Source of the DNA: Geminicoccaceae bacterium
Lineage (GTDB): Bacteria > Pseudomonadota > Alphaproteobacteria > Geminicoccales > Geminicoccaceae
Assembly: GCA_028285265.1 (NCBI GenBank)
Contig: JANQPX010000038.1
Coordinates: forward strand, 100,262-164,261
Direction of reading: 5' to 3'
Length of the DNA: 64,000 bases
Part shown: in pieces, positions 53,544 to 61,351 of the stretch
How the letters are laid out: each line of letters starts with the position of its first letter
How positions within the stretch are numbered: the stretch's first letter is position 1
Notes under the pieces: model-generated
Told to the model about the DNA's origin: nothing
Seen by the model: the letters and a program-made list of their open reading frames with translations, nothing else
Databases searched by the model: none
Position numbers and translations under genes: made by a program

Positions 53544-54689
53544 TAAGGCACGCCTCGCTACCTCCGTCCAGAATGCAACGCCGGTCCCGATGGCCTCATC
53601 GTTGAAATCATAACCGTTGTTGTGATGCATCGCGCCGTCAACTGCCGGGCCGTTACCTAGCCAGACATAGGCGCCCTTCGTTTCTTCAGCAAAGAAAGCA
53701 AAGTCATCGCCAGCAGTCGATGGTGGAAATTGAGTCTGGACATCGGCACAAACGGCCTGAGCTGCTTCTAGGGCAACTGTTGTCGCATCGGCATCATTCA
53801 CCACCGGCGGGATTCGCCTTATAAATTCGTAGTCGGCGCATAATCCCATCGCCAGCGCACTTCCTCTGGCCAATCGGCCAATCTCAGCTTCGAGCTGCGC
53901 GCGGACCTCAGTTGTATAGGCACGCGCAGTACCCCCGATACGAGCGCAGTCCGGGATAACGTTCAGCGCCTTCTCGTCGCCAGCAGATAGCGAGCAAGCG
54001 CTGACCACAGCAGGTTGAAGCGGGTCAATAACACGTCCAGTAATGCTTTGAAGGCCAGCCAGGAAGTATCCCGTGGCCGTGATGGGATCTCGGCCGAGAT
54101 GAGGCTTCGCACCATGCGTCCCAATACCACGAAATGTGACCCACCAGCTATCGGAGGATGCCAGCTGAGGTCCAGCCACTACAGCCATCTGATTCGTGGC
54201 AAGGCCAGGCATGTTGTGCAGGCCAATGACCAAATCACATGGGAACCGATCAAACAGGCCTTCTTCGACCATGCGTTTCGCCCCGCCCCGTCCCTCTTCC
54301 GCAGGCTGAAAAATAAAATGAACAGTGCCAATGGGAGGATCGCTAACCAGCGCTTGGGCTGCTCCTAAAAGCATCGTCGTGTGACCGTCGTGCCCGCAGG
54401 CGTGCATCTTACCAGGGACCTGGCTTGCCCAGGGGCGCTTTACATTCTCGGGCATGGCAAGCGCATCCATATCAGCACGTAGGCCCACAGCTCGCTTGCT
54501 GCCGTTACGCAGGCTTCCGATAACGCCGGTTCCGGCCAACCCCTCTGTCACTTCGAGTCCCAAGGCCCGCAGGTGCTTTGCTACGATGCCGGCCGTGCGA
54601 GTCTCTTCGAATCCCAGTTCTGGATGTTTGTGCAGATCGCGGCGAAGCGCGATGAGGGGGGCAAGATCGATAGGCGCGGACCTGGTCAT
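53523..54689 (-). CDS. M20-family amidohydrolase (hippurate hydrolase/IAA-amino acid hydrolase-like)
   Basis: A 388-residue M20D metal-dependent amidohydrolase. Family blocks are RRDLHKHPELGFEE (residues 15-28), VGLRADMDALAM, GKMHACGHDGHTTMLLGAAQ (metal Cys and His), FIFQPAEEGRGGAKRM (the catalytic and metal glutamates) and the dimerisation domain around GTHGAKPHLGRDPI. It hydrolyses N-acyl amino acids such as hippurate or similar amides. Convergent with ade and overlapping it by 21 bp, which is compatible with antisense interference. Not obviously in an operon. Confidence 0.92.
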   Translation of the reverse strand: MTRSAPIDLAPLIALRRDLHKHPELGFEETRTAGIVAKHLRALGLEVTEGLAGTGVIGSLRNGSKRAVGLRADMDALAMPENVKRPWASQVPGKMHACGHDGHTTMLLGAAQALVSDPPIGTVHFIFQPAEEGRGGAKRMVEEGLFDRFPCDLVIGLHNMPGLATNQMAVVAGPQLASSDSWWVTFRGIGTHGAKPHLGRDPITATGYFLAGLQSITGRVIDPLQPAVVSACSLSAGDEKALNVIPDCARIGGTARAYTTEVRAQLEAEIGRLARGSALAMGLCADYEFIRRIPPVVNDADATTVALEAAQAVCADVQTQFPPSTAGDDFAFFAEETKGAYVWLGNGPAVDGAMHHNNGYDFNDEAIGTGVAFWTEVARRALSTQAVL

Positions 54690-54782
54690 AAGGATAGTAA
54701 TAGTCCAGGTCTCTCGATATTAAAGAGGCGATATTAAATGAGGTCCATATAAAGCTGGCTGAGCTGCATGCTGACACATTGC

Positions 54783-55132
54783 CTCGCACACAATGGAAGC
54801 AGTCTAAAACTTGCTTGCCGACTAAGGGCTCAGCATTAAGGAGGTGGACGACGAAGTCGGCCTCGCAATTTTCACCAGTAGCAGCGCTTGCCTTCGGCAC
54901 GTATCGGAACATTTTCGGCAAGATCGCGGGCGTCCTCCATGCTGGCTGCGCGGTTAATGATCAGCCCAACACCTCTCATCGCCGGTTTCGTCGGCGGGAA
55001 GTCCCGCGACGAATGGCTTTTCTTCAGCTTTCGTCCCCCACTTATGGTCGTGATATCGGGAAAGGATGGCCTTGACCTCCTCGGAGGGAGCAAAAGCGCG
55101 CGCGATGAATCTGCAATCACTCCAGTCGGCAT
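54783..55132 (-). pseudogene. Decayed YciI-family gene upstream of cluster B
   Basis: Three minus-strand frames together give one YciI-like sequence. Frame 1 reads DCRFIARAFAPSEEVKAILS through FVAGLPADETGDE. The frame then shifts near 54977 to RGVGLIINRAASMEDARDLA and IRAEGKRCY, and shifts again near 54870 to ADFVVHLLNAEPLVGKQV. The last parts line up with the intact YciI protein of cluster A (GMVIIRADSLAHAKEIAESD and FVVRPWLLNEG). The conserved DP is VP here. At least two frameshifts make a functional product unlikely. Its position next to the RutE-like gene mirrors the YciI/RutE pairing of cluster A. Confidence 0.65.
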
Positions 55133-55196
55133 AGCAGCCTCTTTTTCTGCCGTGCAGATTGAGGTCTGATTTAACAATGACATGCACAAAAGAAAA

Positions 55197-55211
55197 TATC
55201 GATATTTATTG
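55197..55211 (+). promoter_or_regulatory. Candidate GntR operator upstream of cluster B reductase
   Basis: TATCGATATTTATTG, overlapping the perfect 14-bp palindrome AAATATCGATATTT (55194-55207), lies about 60 bp before the reductase start. It matches 13 of 15 bases with a sequence at 61281-61295 beside the GntR gene. A shared operator is inferred. Confidence 0.5.
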
Positions 55212-55271
55212 ACCAAAAGTCATAAATGTGGGTATTTCTCATTACGTGAGGCAGGTTCCCAAGAGCGGTAG

Positions 55272-55940
55272 ATGGTGGATATCGAAAGCAACGTTGAACC
55301 GGACCATGCACGGCTTGAGGCCCAAGAGGAAGTGCGCGCGCTCAGGCGGGAGGTTAAAGTCCTCGACCAGCGCGCGATCGACCTAATCCTTACAAAGGCG
55401 CGCTCCCACTATGCCTGGAAGGACATCCCGGTAACCGAGGAGCAGATCCAGCGCCTCTATGCGATCGTGAAAATGGCGGCGACCAGCATGAACTCCTGCC
55501 CGGCGCGTTTCACCTTCGTGCGCTCAAAGGAAGGCAAGGAGCGGCTAGCCAAAGCAATGAAGCCGAAGAACGTGCCGAAGATGATGGGCGCACCGCTCAC
55601 CGTCATCGTTGCCTACGACACCGATTTCTGGAAGAAGCTGCCGAAGCTGTTTCCACACGAAGATCGCCGTCCGCTGTTCGAAAACAACGCCGCTTATGCT
55701 GAGGATACGGCCTATCGCAATTCGACATTGCAGGGTGGTTGTATGATGATCGCGGCGCGAGCCATCGGTCTCGATGTCGGCGCGATGTCAGGCTTTTCCA
55801 ATGAGATCGTAGACCAGGAGTTTTTCGAGGGTACGACGCTGAAGTCCAATTTTCTGTGCAATATCGGCTATGCTGACGAGAGCGCATTGTTTCCAAGGTT
55901 ACCGCGCTTCGATTTCGACGAGGTCTGCGACATCGTCTGA
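55272..55940 (+). CDS. Nitroreductase-family flavoprotein, RutE-like, cluster B copy
   Basis: A 222-residue paralogue of the cluster A reductase. Motifs are LTKARSHYAWKDIPVTEEQI near 38, VKMAATSMNSCPARFTFVRS near 67, GAPLTVIVAYDTDFWKKLPK near 108, NSTLQGGCMMIAARAIGLDV near 151 and AMSGFSNEIVDQEFF. The SMNSCPARF form is closer to E. coli RutE than the cluster A copy is. The ATG at 55272 lacks a strong Shine-Dalgarno. It is the first gene of the cluster B transcript, downstream of a palindromic operator candidate. Confidence 0.85.
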   Translation: MVDIESNVEPDHARLEAQEEVRALRREVKVLDQRAIDLILTKARSHYAWKDIPVTEEQIQRLYAIVKMAATSMNSCPARFTFVRSKEGKERLAKAMKPKNVPKMMGAPLTVIVAYDTDFWKKLPKLFPHEDRRPLFENNAAYAEDTAYRNSTLQGGCMMIAARAIGLDVGAMSGFSNEIVDQEFFEGTTLKSNFLCNIGYADESALFPRLPRFDFDEVCDIV

Positions 55941-55976
55941 GAAGGCGCTTGTTAATAAAGCAACCTGGAGGGAGGG

Positions 55977-56425
55977 ATGAAGCCACAGGTCAAACCGAAA
56001 AGCACCATGGCGCTCCGGGCGAAGGCCGCCTGCCCGTTCCACTCGCTCTCGAATCTGGTGGATCTCAAGTTCGTCGTTGACGCGCCAACTGAGCGTGGCG
56101 GCGCCAATCTCGGACCGACGCCAACTGACATGGCATGTTCGACGCTGGTCGGCTGCTCCAGGGTCATTGCTAATAGGTACGCCAAGAGCTTCGGTGTCGA
56201 TATCGGTGATTTTAGCTTTGAAGCAACCAGCGAATTGATCGTCGCGCCATGACGCGCCGAGGCGAGATCGATGTGGCTTCGCACGCATCAACCTTCGGAT
56301 TGCGACGGACACTCCAGCTTCCGATGAGAGCATCGCCCGACTGTAGGCAGCCGTCGCCACATTCTGTTCGCTCTTCAGGCTGTTCTAACAGACCGGCGCG
56401 ACCAACGAAGAAGTGTAGGTGTCCA
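55977..56425 (+). pseudogene. Decayed OsmC-family gene
   Basis: The first frame (55977-56252, strong GGAGGGAGGG before the ATG) encodes LRAKAACPFHSLSNLVDLKF, then GGANLGPTPTDMACSTLVGC and GVDIGDFSFEATSEL, an OsmC-type N-terminal half with the conserved Cys. It ends at TGA 56250-56252. Beyond that, in another frame, the C-terminal OsmC part can be read as RINLRIATDTPASDESIARL, AAVATFCSLFRLF and QTGATNEEV. It is broken by TAG at 56344, TAA at 56386 and TAG at 56416, each one base from a sense codon (CAG, CAA and TGG). One or more frameshifts plus three nonsense codons indicate an inactive peroxidase-like gene. Confidence 0.75.
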
Positions 56426-56472
56426 AGCCGACGATGCAATCACAACCAAGATCCATATTAGGGAGACAGGAG

Positions 56473-57576
56473 ATGATGACTAGGATGACCACTGGACGGC
56501 GATCGCTCATCGCCGGTGCGCTAGCTTTGGCGTCTGGCTTTACGATATCGGCGAACACGCCGGCTATCGCCCAAGAAACGATCAATCTGATCGCCATTGA
56601 TGGCTATCCCGAGCGTTCAATGTGGGTGCGCGAGTTCTCAGCGTTCTTCATTCCGCGCGTGGATGAGGAGCTGGCAAAAACCGGCAATTACTCAATCAAC
56701 TGGCAGGAGTCTTATGGCGGCGCAATCGTCAAGCCGCGCGGTGTGCTCGAGGGCATCAAACTTGGACTTGGCGACATCGGAATCGTGACCACGATCTTCC
56801 ACAACTCCTCGCTGCCGAGCCAGGGCATTTCCGCGGTCACACCGTTCATCGCCGCCGATGCCCGCGCTGTGGCTACGGCGGTCGACGAGATCGCCAAAGA
56901 GTTCCCGCAAATGGCGGCCGAGCTTGGAGCCGAGAACCAAGTCTATCTGGCGACCGGCGTGGTGCTCGACACCTACCAAATGTTCTCGAAGGAGCCGGTC
57001 AATTCGCTGAAGGATCTGGAGGGCAAGAAGGTCGCGGGTGCCGGCTATAATCTCCGTTATCTCGAAGGCATCGAGGGGGCTGCGGGTGTACGCGGCGGTT
57101 TGCCAGATTTTTATAACATGCTGCAGACTGGCGTCGTCGATGCCGCGATGCTCTGGCCGGAGGCCGCGGGCACGTTCAAGATCGCCGAGGTGGCACCCTA
57201 CATGCTGAAGGCGGATCTGGGTGCGGTGAACTCGAAGACCTTAACCGTGAATAAAGACGTCTGGGCGGATCTACCTGATGAGGTCAAGGAGGTGCTGCAG
57301 ACGGTCGCCGTCGAGTATCGCGATCACGTGGCCGGTGTCGCCATGGATAGCGCTGCCGAGGCGATCGAGACCTATAAGGCGGGCGGTGGCACCGTGGTCG
57401 AGATGTCCGATGCGGAACGCCAGGCCTGGGCCAATGCCATGCCTAACATAGCCGCCGAATGGGCCGCAGAACTCGATGGCAAGGGCGCACCAGGCTCCGA
57501 CATGCTGAAAGCCTATATCGGCAAGCTAGAAGCGGCAGGATTCACGCCGGTGCGCAATTGGGCTGCCGAACTCTGA
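56473..57576 (+). CDS. dctP: TRAP transporter solute-binding protein (DctP), cluster B
   Basis: A 367-residue periplasmic binding protein with a twin-arginine-like signal, TGRRSLIAGALALASGF, ending near PAIAQ. The mature part includes NWQESYGGAIVKPRGVLEGI near 77, DTYQMFSKEPVNSLKDLEGK near 161 and SKTLTVNKDVWADLPDEVKE near 256. The adjacent ATGs at 56473 and 56476 follow GGAGACAGGAG. It is alignable with the cluster A DctP in the NSLxDLEGKK and xVNKDVW blocks but is a distinct paralogue using a different export signal. The substrate is probably similar. Confidence 0.88.
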   Translation: MMTRMTTGRRSLIAGALALASGFTISANTPAIAQETINLIAIDGYPERSMWVREFSAFFIPRVDEELAKTGNYSINWQESYGGAIVKPRGVLEGIKLGLGDIGIVTTIFHNSSLPSQGISAVTPFIAADARAVATAVDEIAKEFPQMAAELGAENQVYLATGVVLDTYQMFSKEPVNSLKDLEGKKVAGAGYNLRYLEGIEGAAGVRGGLPDFYNMLQTGVVDAAMLWPEAAGTFKIAEVAPYMLKADLGAVNSKTLTVNKDVWADLPDEVKEVLQTVAVEYRDHVAGVAMDSAAEAIETYKAGGGTVVEMSDAERQAWANAMPNIAAEWAAELDGKGAPGSDMLKAYIGKLEAAGFTPVRNWAAEL

Positions 57577-57610
57577 GCTAACGACAATGCCGGCGGAGGA
57601 ACCTCAAGCA

Positions 57611-58225
57611 ATGCAGGAATCAATCCGCCGGCTTTACCAACCGATCGTTAGCGTCGCCAAGATCGCAAACACACTCGGCACGATCGTAATCTTTGGTCTC
57701 GTTGCGATCATGAATGTCGATGTAATCGCCCGCGGCGTCTTTCACGCGCCGCTTCGAGGCGTGGTCGAGATGGTCATCTTCTCGTTGGTGTTGATTGTGT
57801 TTTTACAACTTCCCGACGTCATCCACAGCAACCGCTTGACCCGCTCGGACGGCTTTTTGCTGCTGGCAGACCGCAAGATGTCGGGCGTGGGCAATAGTCT
57901 CAGGCGGTTGATCGATCTTGCCGCCTTCATCTTTATGGCGCTGGTCACCTGGACCATCTGGCCAGAATTCTTGGAGAGTTTCGGAACCTGCCCATTCTCG
58001 GATGCCCGAGCGCTTGGCGGCGAGGATGGGCTGCTTGCCGGCTTGAAGATCGCGATGAGCCGATGCGAGTACTTCGGCACGCCGGGAATCTTTGTCGCCC
58101 CCTGGTGGCCGGTAAAGCTTGCCGTTGCCACAAGCGTTACGCTTTGTGCGGTTATCTTCCTGTTTAAGGCGCTTATCGGCAATCAGGCAGCGTCGGCATC
58201 GAGCGACAAAGGCGAAGCCACATGA
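57611..58225 (+). CDS. dctQ: TRAP transporter small permease (DctQ), cluster B
   Basis: A 204-residue membrane protein with four hydrophobic segments, including TIVIFGLVAIMNVDVIARGV and VVEMVIFSLVLIVFLQLPDV, the DctQ core. An insertion rich in Cys and Gly (FGTCPFSDARALGGEDGLLA) lies between spans three and four. I place the start at the ATG at 57611, with GGAGG at 57595-57599; an ATG at 57587 has no ribosome-binding site. The stop overlaps dctM by 4 bp. Cluster A has this unit fused to DctM. Confidence 0.87.
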   Translation: MQESIRRLYQPIVSVAKIANTLGTIVIFGLVAIMNVDVIARGVFHAPLRGVVEMVIFSLVLIVFLQLPDVIHSNRLTRSDGFLLLADRKMSGVGNSLRRLIDLAAFIFMALVTWTIWPEFLESFGTCPFSDARALGGEDGLLAGLKIAMSRCEYFGTPGIFVAPWWPVKLAVATSVTLCAVIFLFKALIGNQAASASSDKGEAT

Positions 58226-59532
58226 CGCCTGTTGAGATTGGCGCCATTTCGGTCGTCGCTATCGTGGTCCTCGTCTATCTCGGCGTCTATATCCCGATTG
58301 CACTTGGCCTTGTTTCCTTCATCTCAATCTGGATCATCAGCGGTAAGGCAATCCTCGCCTTTAACTTCTTGAAAATCGCGGTGATTGACGGGGTCACCGA
58401 ATATGCCTTTGCCACGATCCCACTCTTTACGGTGATGGGCCTCCTGGTCTCTAGAGCGGGTCTAGGGACTGACATTTACACAGTGCTCAATCGCGCCTTT
58501 CGCTTGCTGACCGGCGGCGTTGGCGTCGCGACTGTGGGGGCGAACGCTGTGTTCGCCGCTGTCACCGGCTCGTCGATCGCATCCGCTTCGGTCTTCACAC
58601 GCATCGCTGTGCCCGAGATGAAGAACCTCAACTACAATAAGCGCTTTGCGGTCGGCGTGGTCGCCGGTTCTTCCGTGCTCGGTATGATCATTCCGCCAAG
58701 CGCAATGCTTATCATCTACTCCTTTGTCTCCGAGCAATCGGTCGGTGAGATGTTCCTGGCGGGCATCGTGCCGGGTCTGATTCTGACCGCCGCCTATATC
58801 GCCTGGATCTTCGTCGCAGGCCGCCTCCATCCACCCTATCTCGGCAAAAACATCGACGCCGCCGACACAGAGCCACTCACCATCTCGGAAATTCTCGACA
58901 AGACGGTGCCGGTGACGGGCCTCATCGTGCTGGTATTGGGCGGCATCTACACCGGATGGCTGACGCCTGTCGAAGCAGGTGCCGCCGGCGCACTAGCGGC
59001 GCTTCTCATCGCGCTGCTTCGTCGGCGGATCGACTGGCGCGGACTTTGGGCGGTCGCGATCGAGACCGGCCATATTACGGCCTCGATCCTGTTTCTGATT
59101 GCGATGGCGTCTCTCTATAGCCGCATGCTGGGCTATGCAGCACTTCCGAATGAGCTCGATGCTGTGCTGCAAACGTACCAACTTGGCTTCATCGAGGTCA
59201 TGGTGATCTATGTGCTGCTGATGCTGTTCCTCGGAACCATCTTGGACACCGCTTCGATTATCTTGATCGTCGTTCCACTTTTCATCAGCCTGGTCGAAGG
59301 CATGGGGATGAGCCTGATCTGGTTCGGGATCATCACAGTGATCGGTGCAGAGATCGGCCTCTTGACGCCGCCGCTCGGCATTTCCTGTTTCGTGATTAAG
59401 GCGAGCCTAAACGATCCGAGCATTACGCTCAAAGACGTCTTCATGGGCGCTCTGCCCTTCGCCTTCATTATGCTGCTGGTTCTGATCTTGCTGATTGCCT
59501 ATCCGAGCCTGTCGATCGGGATTCTCGGTTAA
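58222..59532 (+). CDS. dctM: TRAP transporter large permease (DctM), cluster B
   Basis: A 436-residue DctM permease with about twelve membrane spans. Family blocks are FATIPLFTVMGLLVSRAGLG near 71, GANAVFAAVTGSSIASASVF near 106 and GSSVLGMIIPPSAMLIIYSF near 149; the C-terminal half ends with GAEIGLLTPPLGISCFVIKA. It is coupled to dctQ by ATGA. The sequence is close in pattern to the DctM half of the cluster A fusion, supporting a common origin of the two TRAP systems. Confidence 0.92.
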   Translation: MTPVEIGAISVVAIVVLVYLGVYIPIALGLVSFISIWIISGKAILAFNFLKIAVIDGVTEYAFATIPLFTVMGLLVSRAGLGTDIYTVLNRAFRLLTGGVGVATVGANAVFAAVTGSSIASASVFTRIAVPEMKNLNYNKRFAVGVVAGSSVLGMIIPPSAMLIIYSFVSEQSVGEMFLAGIVPGLILTAAYIAWIFVAGRLHPPYLGKNIDAADTEPLTISEILDKTVPVTGLIVLVLGGIYTGWLTPVEAGAAGALAALLIALLRRRIDWRGLWAVAIETGHITASILFLIAMASLYSRMLGYAALPNELDAVLQTYQLGFIEVMVIYVLLMLFLGTILDTASIILIVVPLFISLVEGMGMSLIWFGIITVIGAEIGLLTPPLGISCFVIKASLNDPSITLKDVFMGALPFAFIMLLVLILLIAYPSLSIGILG

Positions 59533-59550
59533 GAGCGAAGGGAGAATGTC

Positions 59551-60420
59551 ATGCGCGATGTGACCAAAGACACCATCACCGACGCGTTTCTCACTTATCT
59601 GGGCGAAGAAACGGACGAGCGTCTACGCTTTCTCCTGACCAAACTTGTTCGGCATATCCATGACTTCGTCAAGGAAACCGAGCTCACCCATGAGGAGTGG
59701 CGAAAGGCGCTGGAACTCCTCTACAAGGCCGGTGAGATTTCAGACCCTGAGCGCAACGAGTTCGTTCTCTTCTCAGACGTGCTCGGCCTGTCCTCGCTGG
59801 TCGACATGGTAAATTCCTCACCGGACGGCACGCCGTCGAGCGTCCTCGGCCCATTTCACATCTTGGGCGCACCTGAGCTTCCAGTGGGTGGTGATATGAA
59901 AAACGAGAATGTGGGGGACACGGTAGTTGTCGGTGGGCGGGTACTGACCGCTAACGGTCAGCCGATAGAGGGAGCCGAGATCGAGATTTGGCAGACCGCG
60001 GATAACGGTCTCTACTCCAATCAAGACGCAACCCAGCCCGGCTACAATCTGCGTGCTCGCATGACCACCGACACTGTTGGTCGCTATCTATTTTCGACGA
60101 TCAGGCCTGCACCTTATACCGTGCCCGATGACGGCCCTGTCGGCGAACTTCTTCACGCGACTGGCCGGCATCCTTGGCGACCATCACATCTCCATTTCAT
60201 CGTCACGGCCGACGGCTACCGACGGCTGGTGACCGAGGTCTTTCCGAGCGACGATCCCTATCTCGACCAAGACGCTGTATTCGGTGTGCGCGAAGAGCTG
60301 ATCATGACCTATCGGCCTCAGAGTGACCCCAGCACACTCCCCGACGATCTCGCGATCAAGGATCAGCTCGACGGCAGCTTTTTCGTGGTCGACTTTGACT
60401 TCGTGCTGTCAGCAGCGTGA
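59551..60420 (+). CDS. Hydroxyquinol 1,2-dioxygenase-like intradiol dioxygenase, cluster B copy
   Basis: A 289-residue paralogue of the cluster A dioxygenase with all four iron ligands present: Tyr155 (NGLYSNQ), Tyr189 (APYTVPDDGPVG), His213 and His215 (RPSHLH). The N-terminal block NEFVLFSDVLGLSSLVDMVN matches the cluster A form. It cleaves a 1,2-dihydroxybenzene, most likely hydroxyquinol. A GGGAG ribosome-binding site precedes the ATG. It follows dctM by 18 bp. Unlike cluster A, no maleylacetate reductase adjoins; the cluster A reductase could serve both. Confidence 0.88.
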   Translation: MRDVTKDTITDAFLTYLGEETDERLRFLLTKLVRHIHDFVKETELTHEEWRKALELLYKAGEISDPERNEFVLFSDVLGLSSLVDMVNSSPDGTPSSVLGPFHILGAPELPVGGDMKNENVGDTVVVGGRVLTANGQPIEGAEIEIWQTADNGLYSNQDATQPGYNLRARMTTDTVGRYLFSTIRPAPYTVPDDGPVGELLHATGRHPWRPSHLHFIVTADGYRRLVTEVFPSDDPYLDQDAVFGVREELIMTYRPQSDPSTLPDDLAIKDQLDGSFFVVDFDFVLSAA

Positions 60421-60464
60421 CTCGTTCGATGAAATCAGCGAGGTGGCCACGCGACTCACGCCAC

Positions 60465-61199
60465 CTAAAGCGCGAAACTGACGAACTTGCCGGTCTGGGT
60501 ATAGTGATCGATCAGGAGTTTACAGGCGAGATCAGCGTGGCCGCTCAGGACGGCGTCCCGGATGGCGTCATGCTCGGCGACGATGTTGCGCTTGGGATAA
60601 GCGCTGGCGCCAGAGATCTGCCGGTAGCGAATATTCTGATCATAAAGCTGGCCGCAAAATCGAAGGAGGATGGAGGAACCACATTCCGAAATCAGCGTCA
60701 TGTGGAAATGTCGATGCGCCCCCTCCCAAGAATCGTTGGCAACGAAATGGGTGGCGGATTCCGAACGCGGAATGCGAGAAAGGCGGTAGCTCGCCAGCAC
60801 CACACGCTCCTCCCATTCGGGCGTGGCGTTGCCCATGGATTCGCGAAGGGCGCGTTCCTCCAGCCAGCAACGGGTCCGGAGCAGTTCGGAAAATTCTGCG
60901 TCGCTAACATCCGCGACACGAAAGCCGCGCTGATCGATGCGTTCAACAAGATGATCAGATGTCAGGAGACTGAGCGCCTCTCTGATCGGGCTGGTGCCCA
61001 CGTCATAGTCCCGACGAAGGCTCTCGATCTTCAACTTCAGTCCGGGGGTGAGCTTGCCAGCGATAATGTCGTGTTTCAGCCGAGCGTAGGTACGGCTTGT
61101 GATCGACTCAGCACCAATCGGCGCATCAGTCTCGGACGAGCGGTCCACCGTGACGTCAATGGCATCAAGATTCTTGGTCGGCATGGCGCGCTCGGGCAT
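60465..61199 (-). CDS. GntR-family (FCD domain) transcriptional regulator
   Basis: A 244-residue regulator. The winged helix includes ARLKHDIIAGKLTPGLKLKI and GTSPIREALSLLTSDHLVER (about residues 33-90); the FCD effector domain runs from near 100 to the end with potential metal ligands in HRHFHMTLISECGS, AEHDAIRDAVLSGH and LLIDHYTQTG. It is convergent with the dioxygenase gene and divergent from the FAH gene. Matching operator-like sequences near its own promoter and at the cluster's far end point to control of the whole cluster. FCD regulators usually bind small carboxylates. Confidence 0.92.
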   Translation of the reverse strand: MPERAMPTKNLDAIDVTVDRSSETDAPIGAESITSRTYARLKHDIIAGKLTPGLKLKIESLRRDYDVGTSPIREALSLLTSDHLVERIDQRGFRVADVSDAEFSELLRTRCWLEERALRESMGNATPEWEERVVLASYRLSRIPRSESATHFVANDSWEGAHRHFHMTLISECGSSILLRFCGQLYDQNIRYRQISGASAYPKRNIVAEHDAIRDAVLSGHADLACKLLIDHYTQTGKFVSFAL

Positions 61200-61280
61200 C
61201 CCTTCTGCAAAGATCCCGGTTGTTGTTTTCGACTGGGACTGGATGCCAATATGTCGATTTTTTTGCTGATTTGCAAAATA

Positions 61281-61295
61281 TATCGGTTTTTATTG
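61281..61295 (+). promoter_or_regulatory. Candidate GntR operator in the gntR/FAH divergent promoter
   Basis: TATCGGTTTTTATTG matches the sequence at 55197-55211 at 13 of 15 positions. It lies in the 152-bp divergent region between the regulator and the FAH-family gene. A looser relative with ATGTCGATTTT is at about 61251. Confidence 0.45.
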
Positions 61296-61351
61296 TCTGC
61301 TTTTGGGCGAATCACTAGGGTTGCTCTGGCTTAGCACGATCGGAGGCATGC

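Noticed and set aside
60417..61334. A 305-codon plus-strand open frame
   Set aside because: It lies antisense to the GntR gene, has no ribosome-binding site and shows no domain; the minus-strand frame carries clear helix-turn-helix and FCD motifs.
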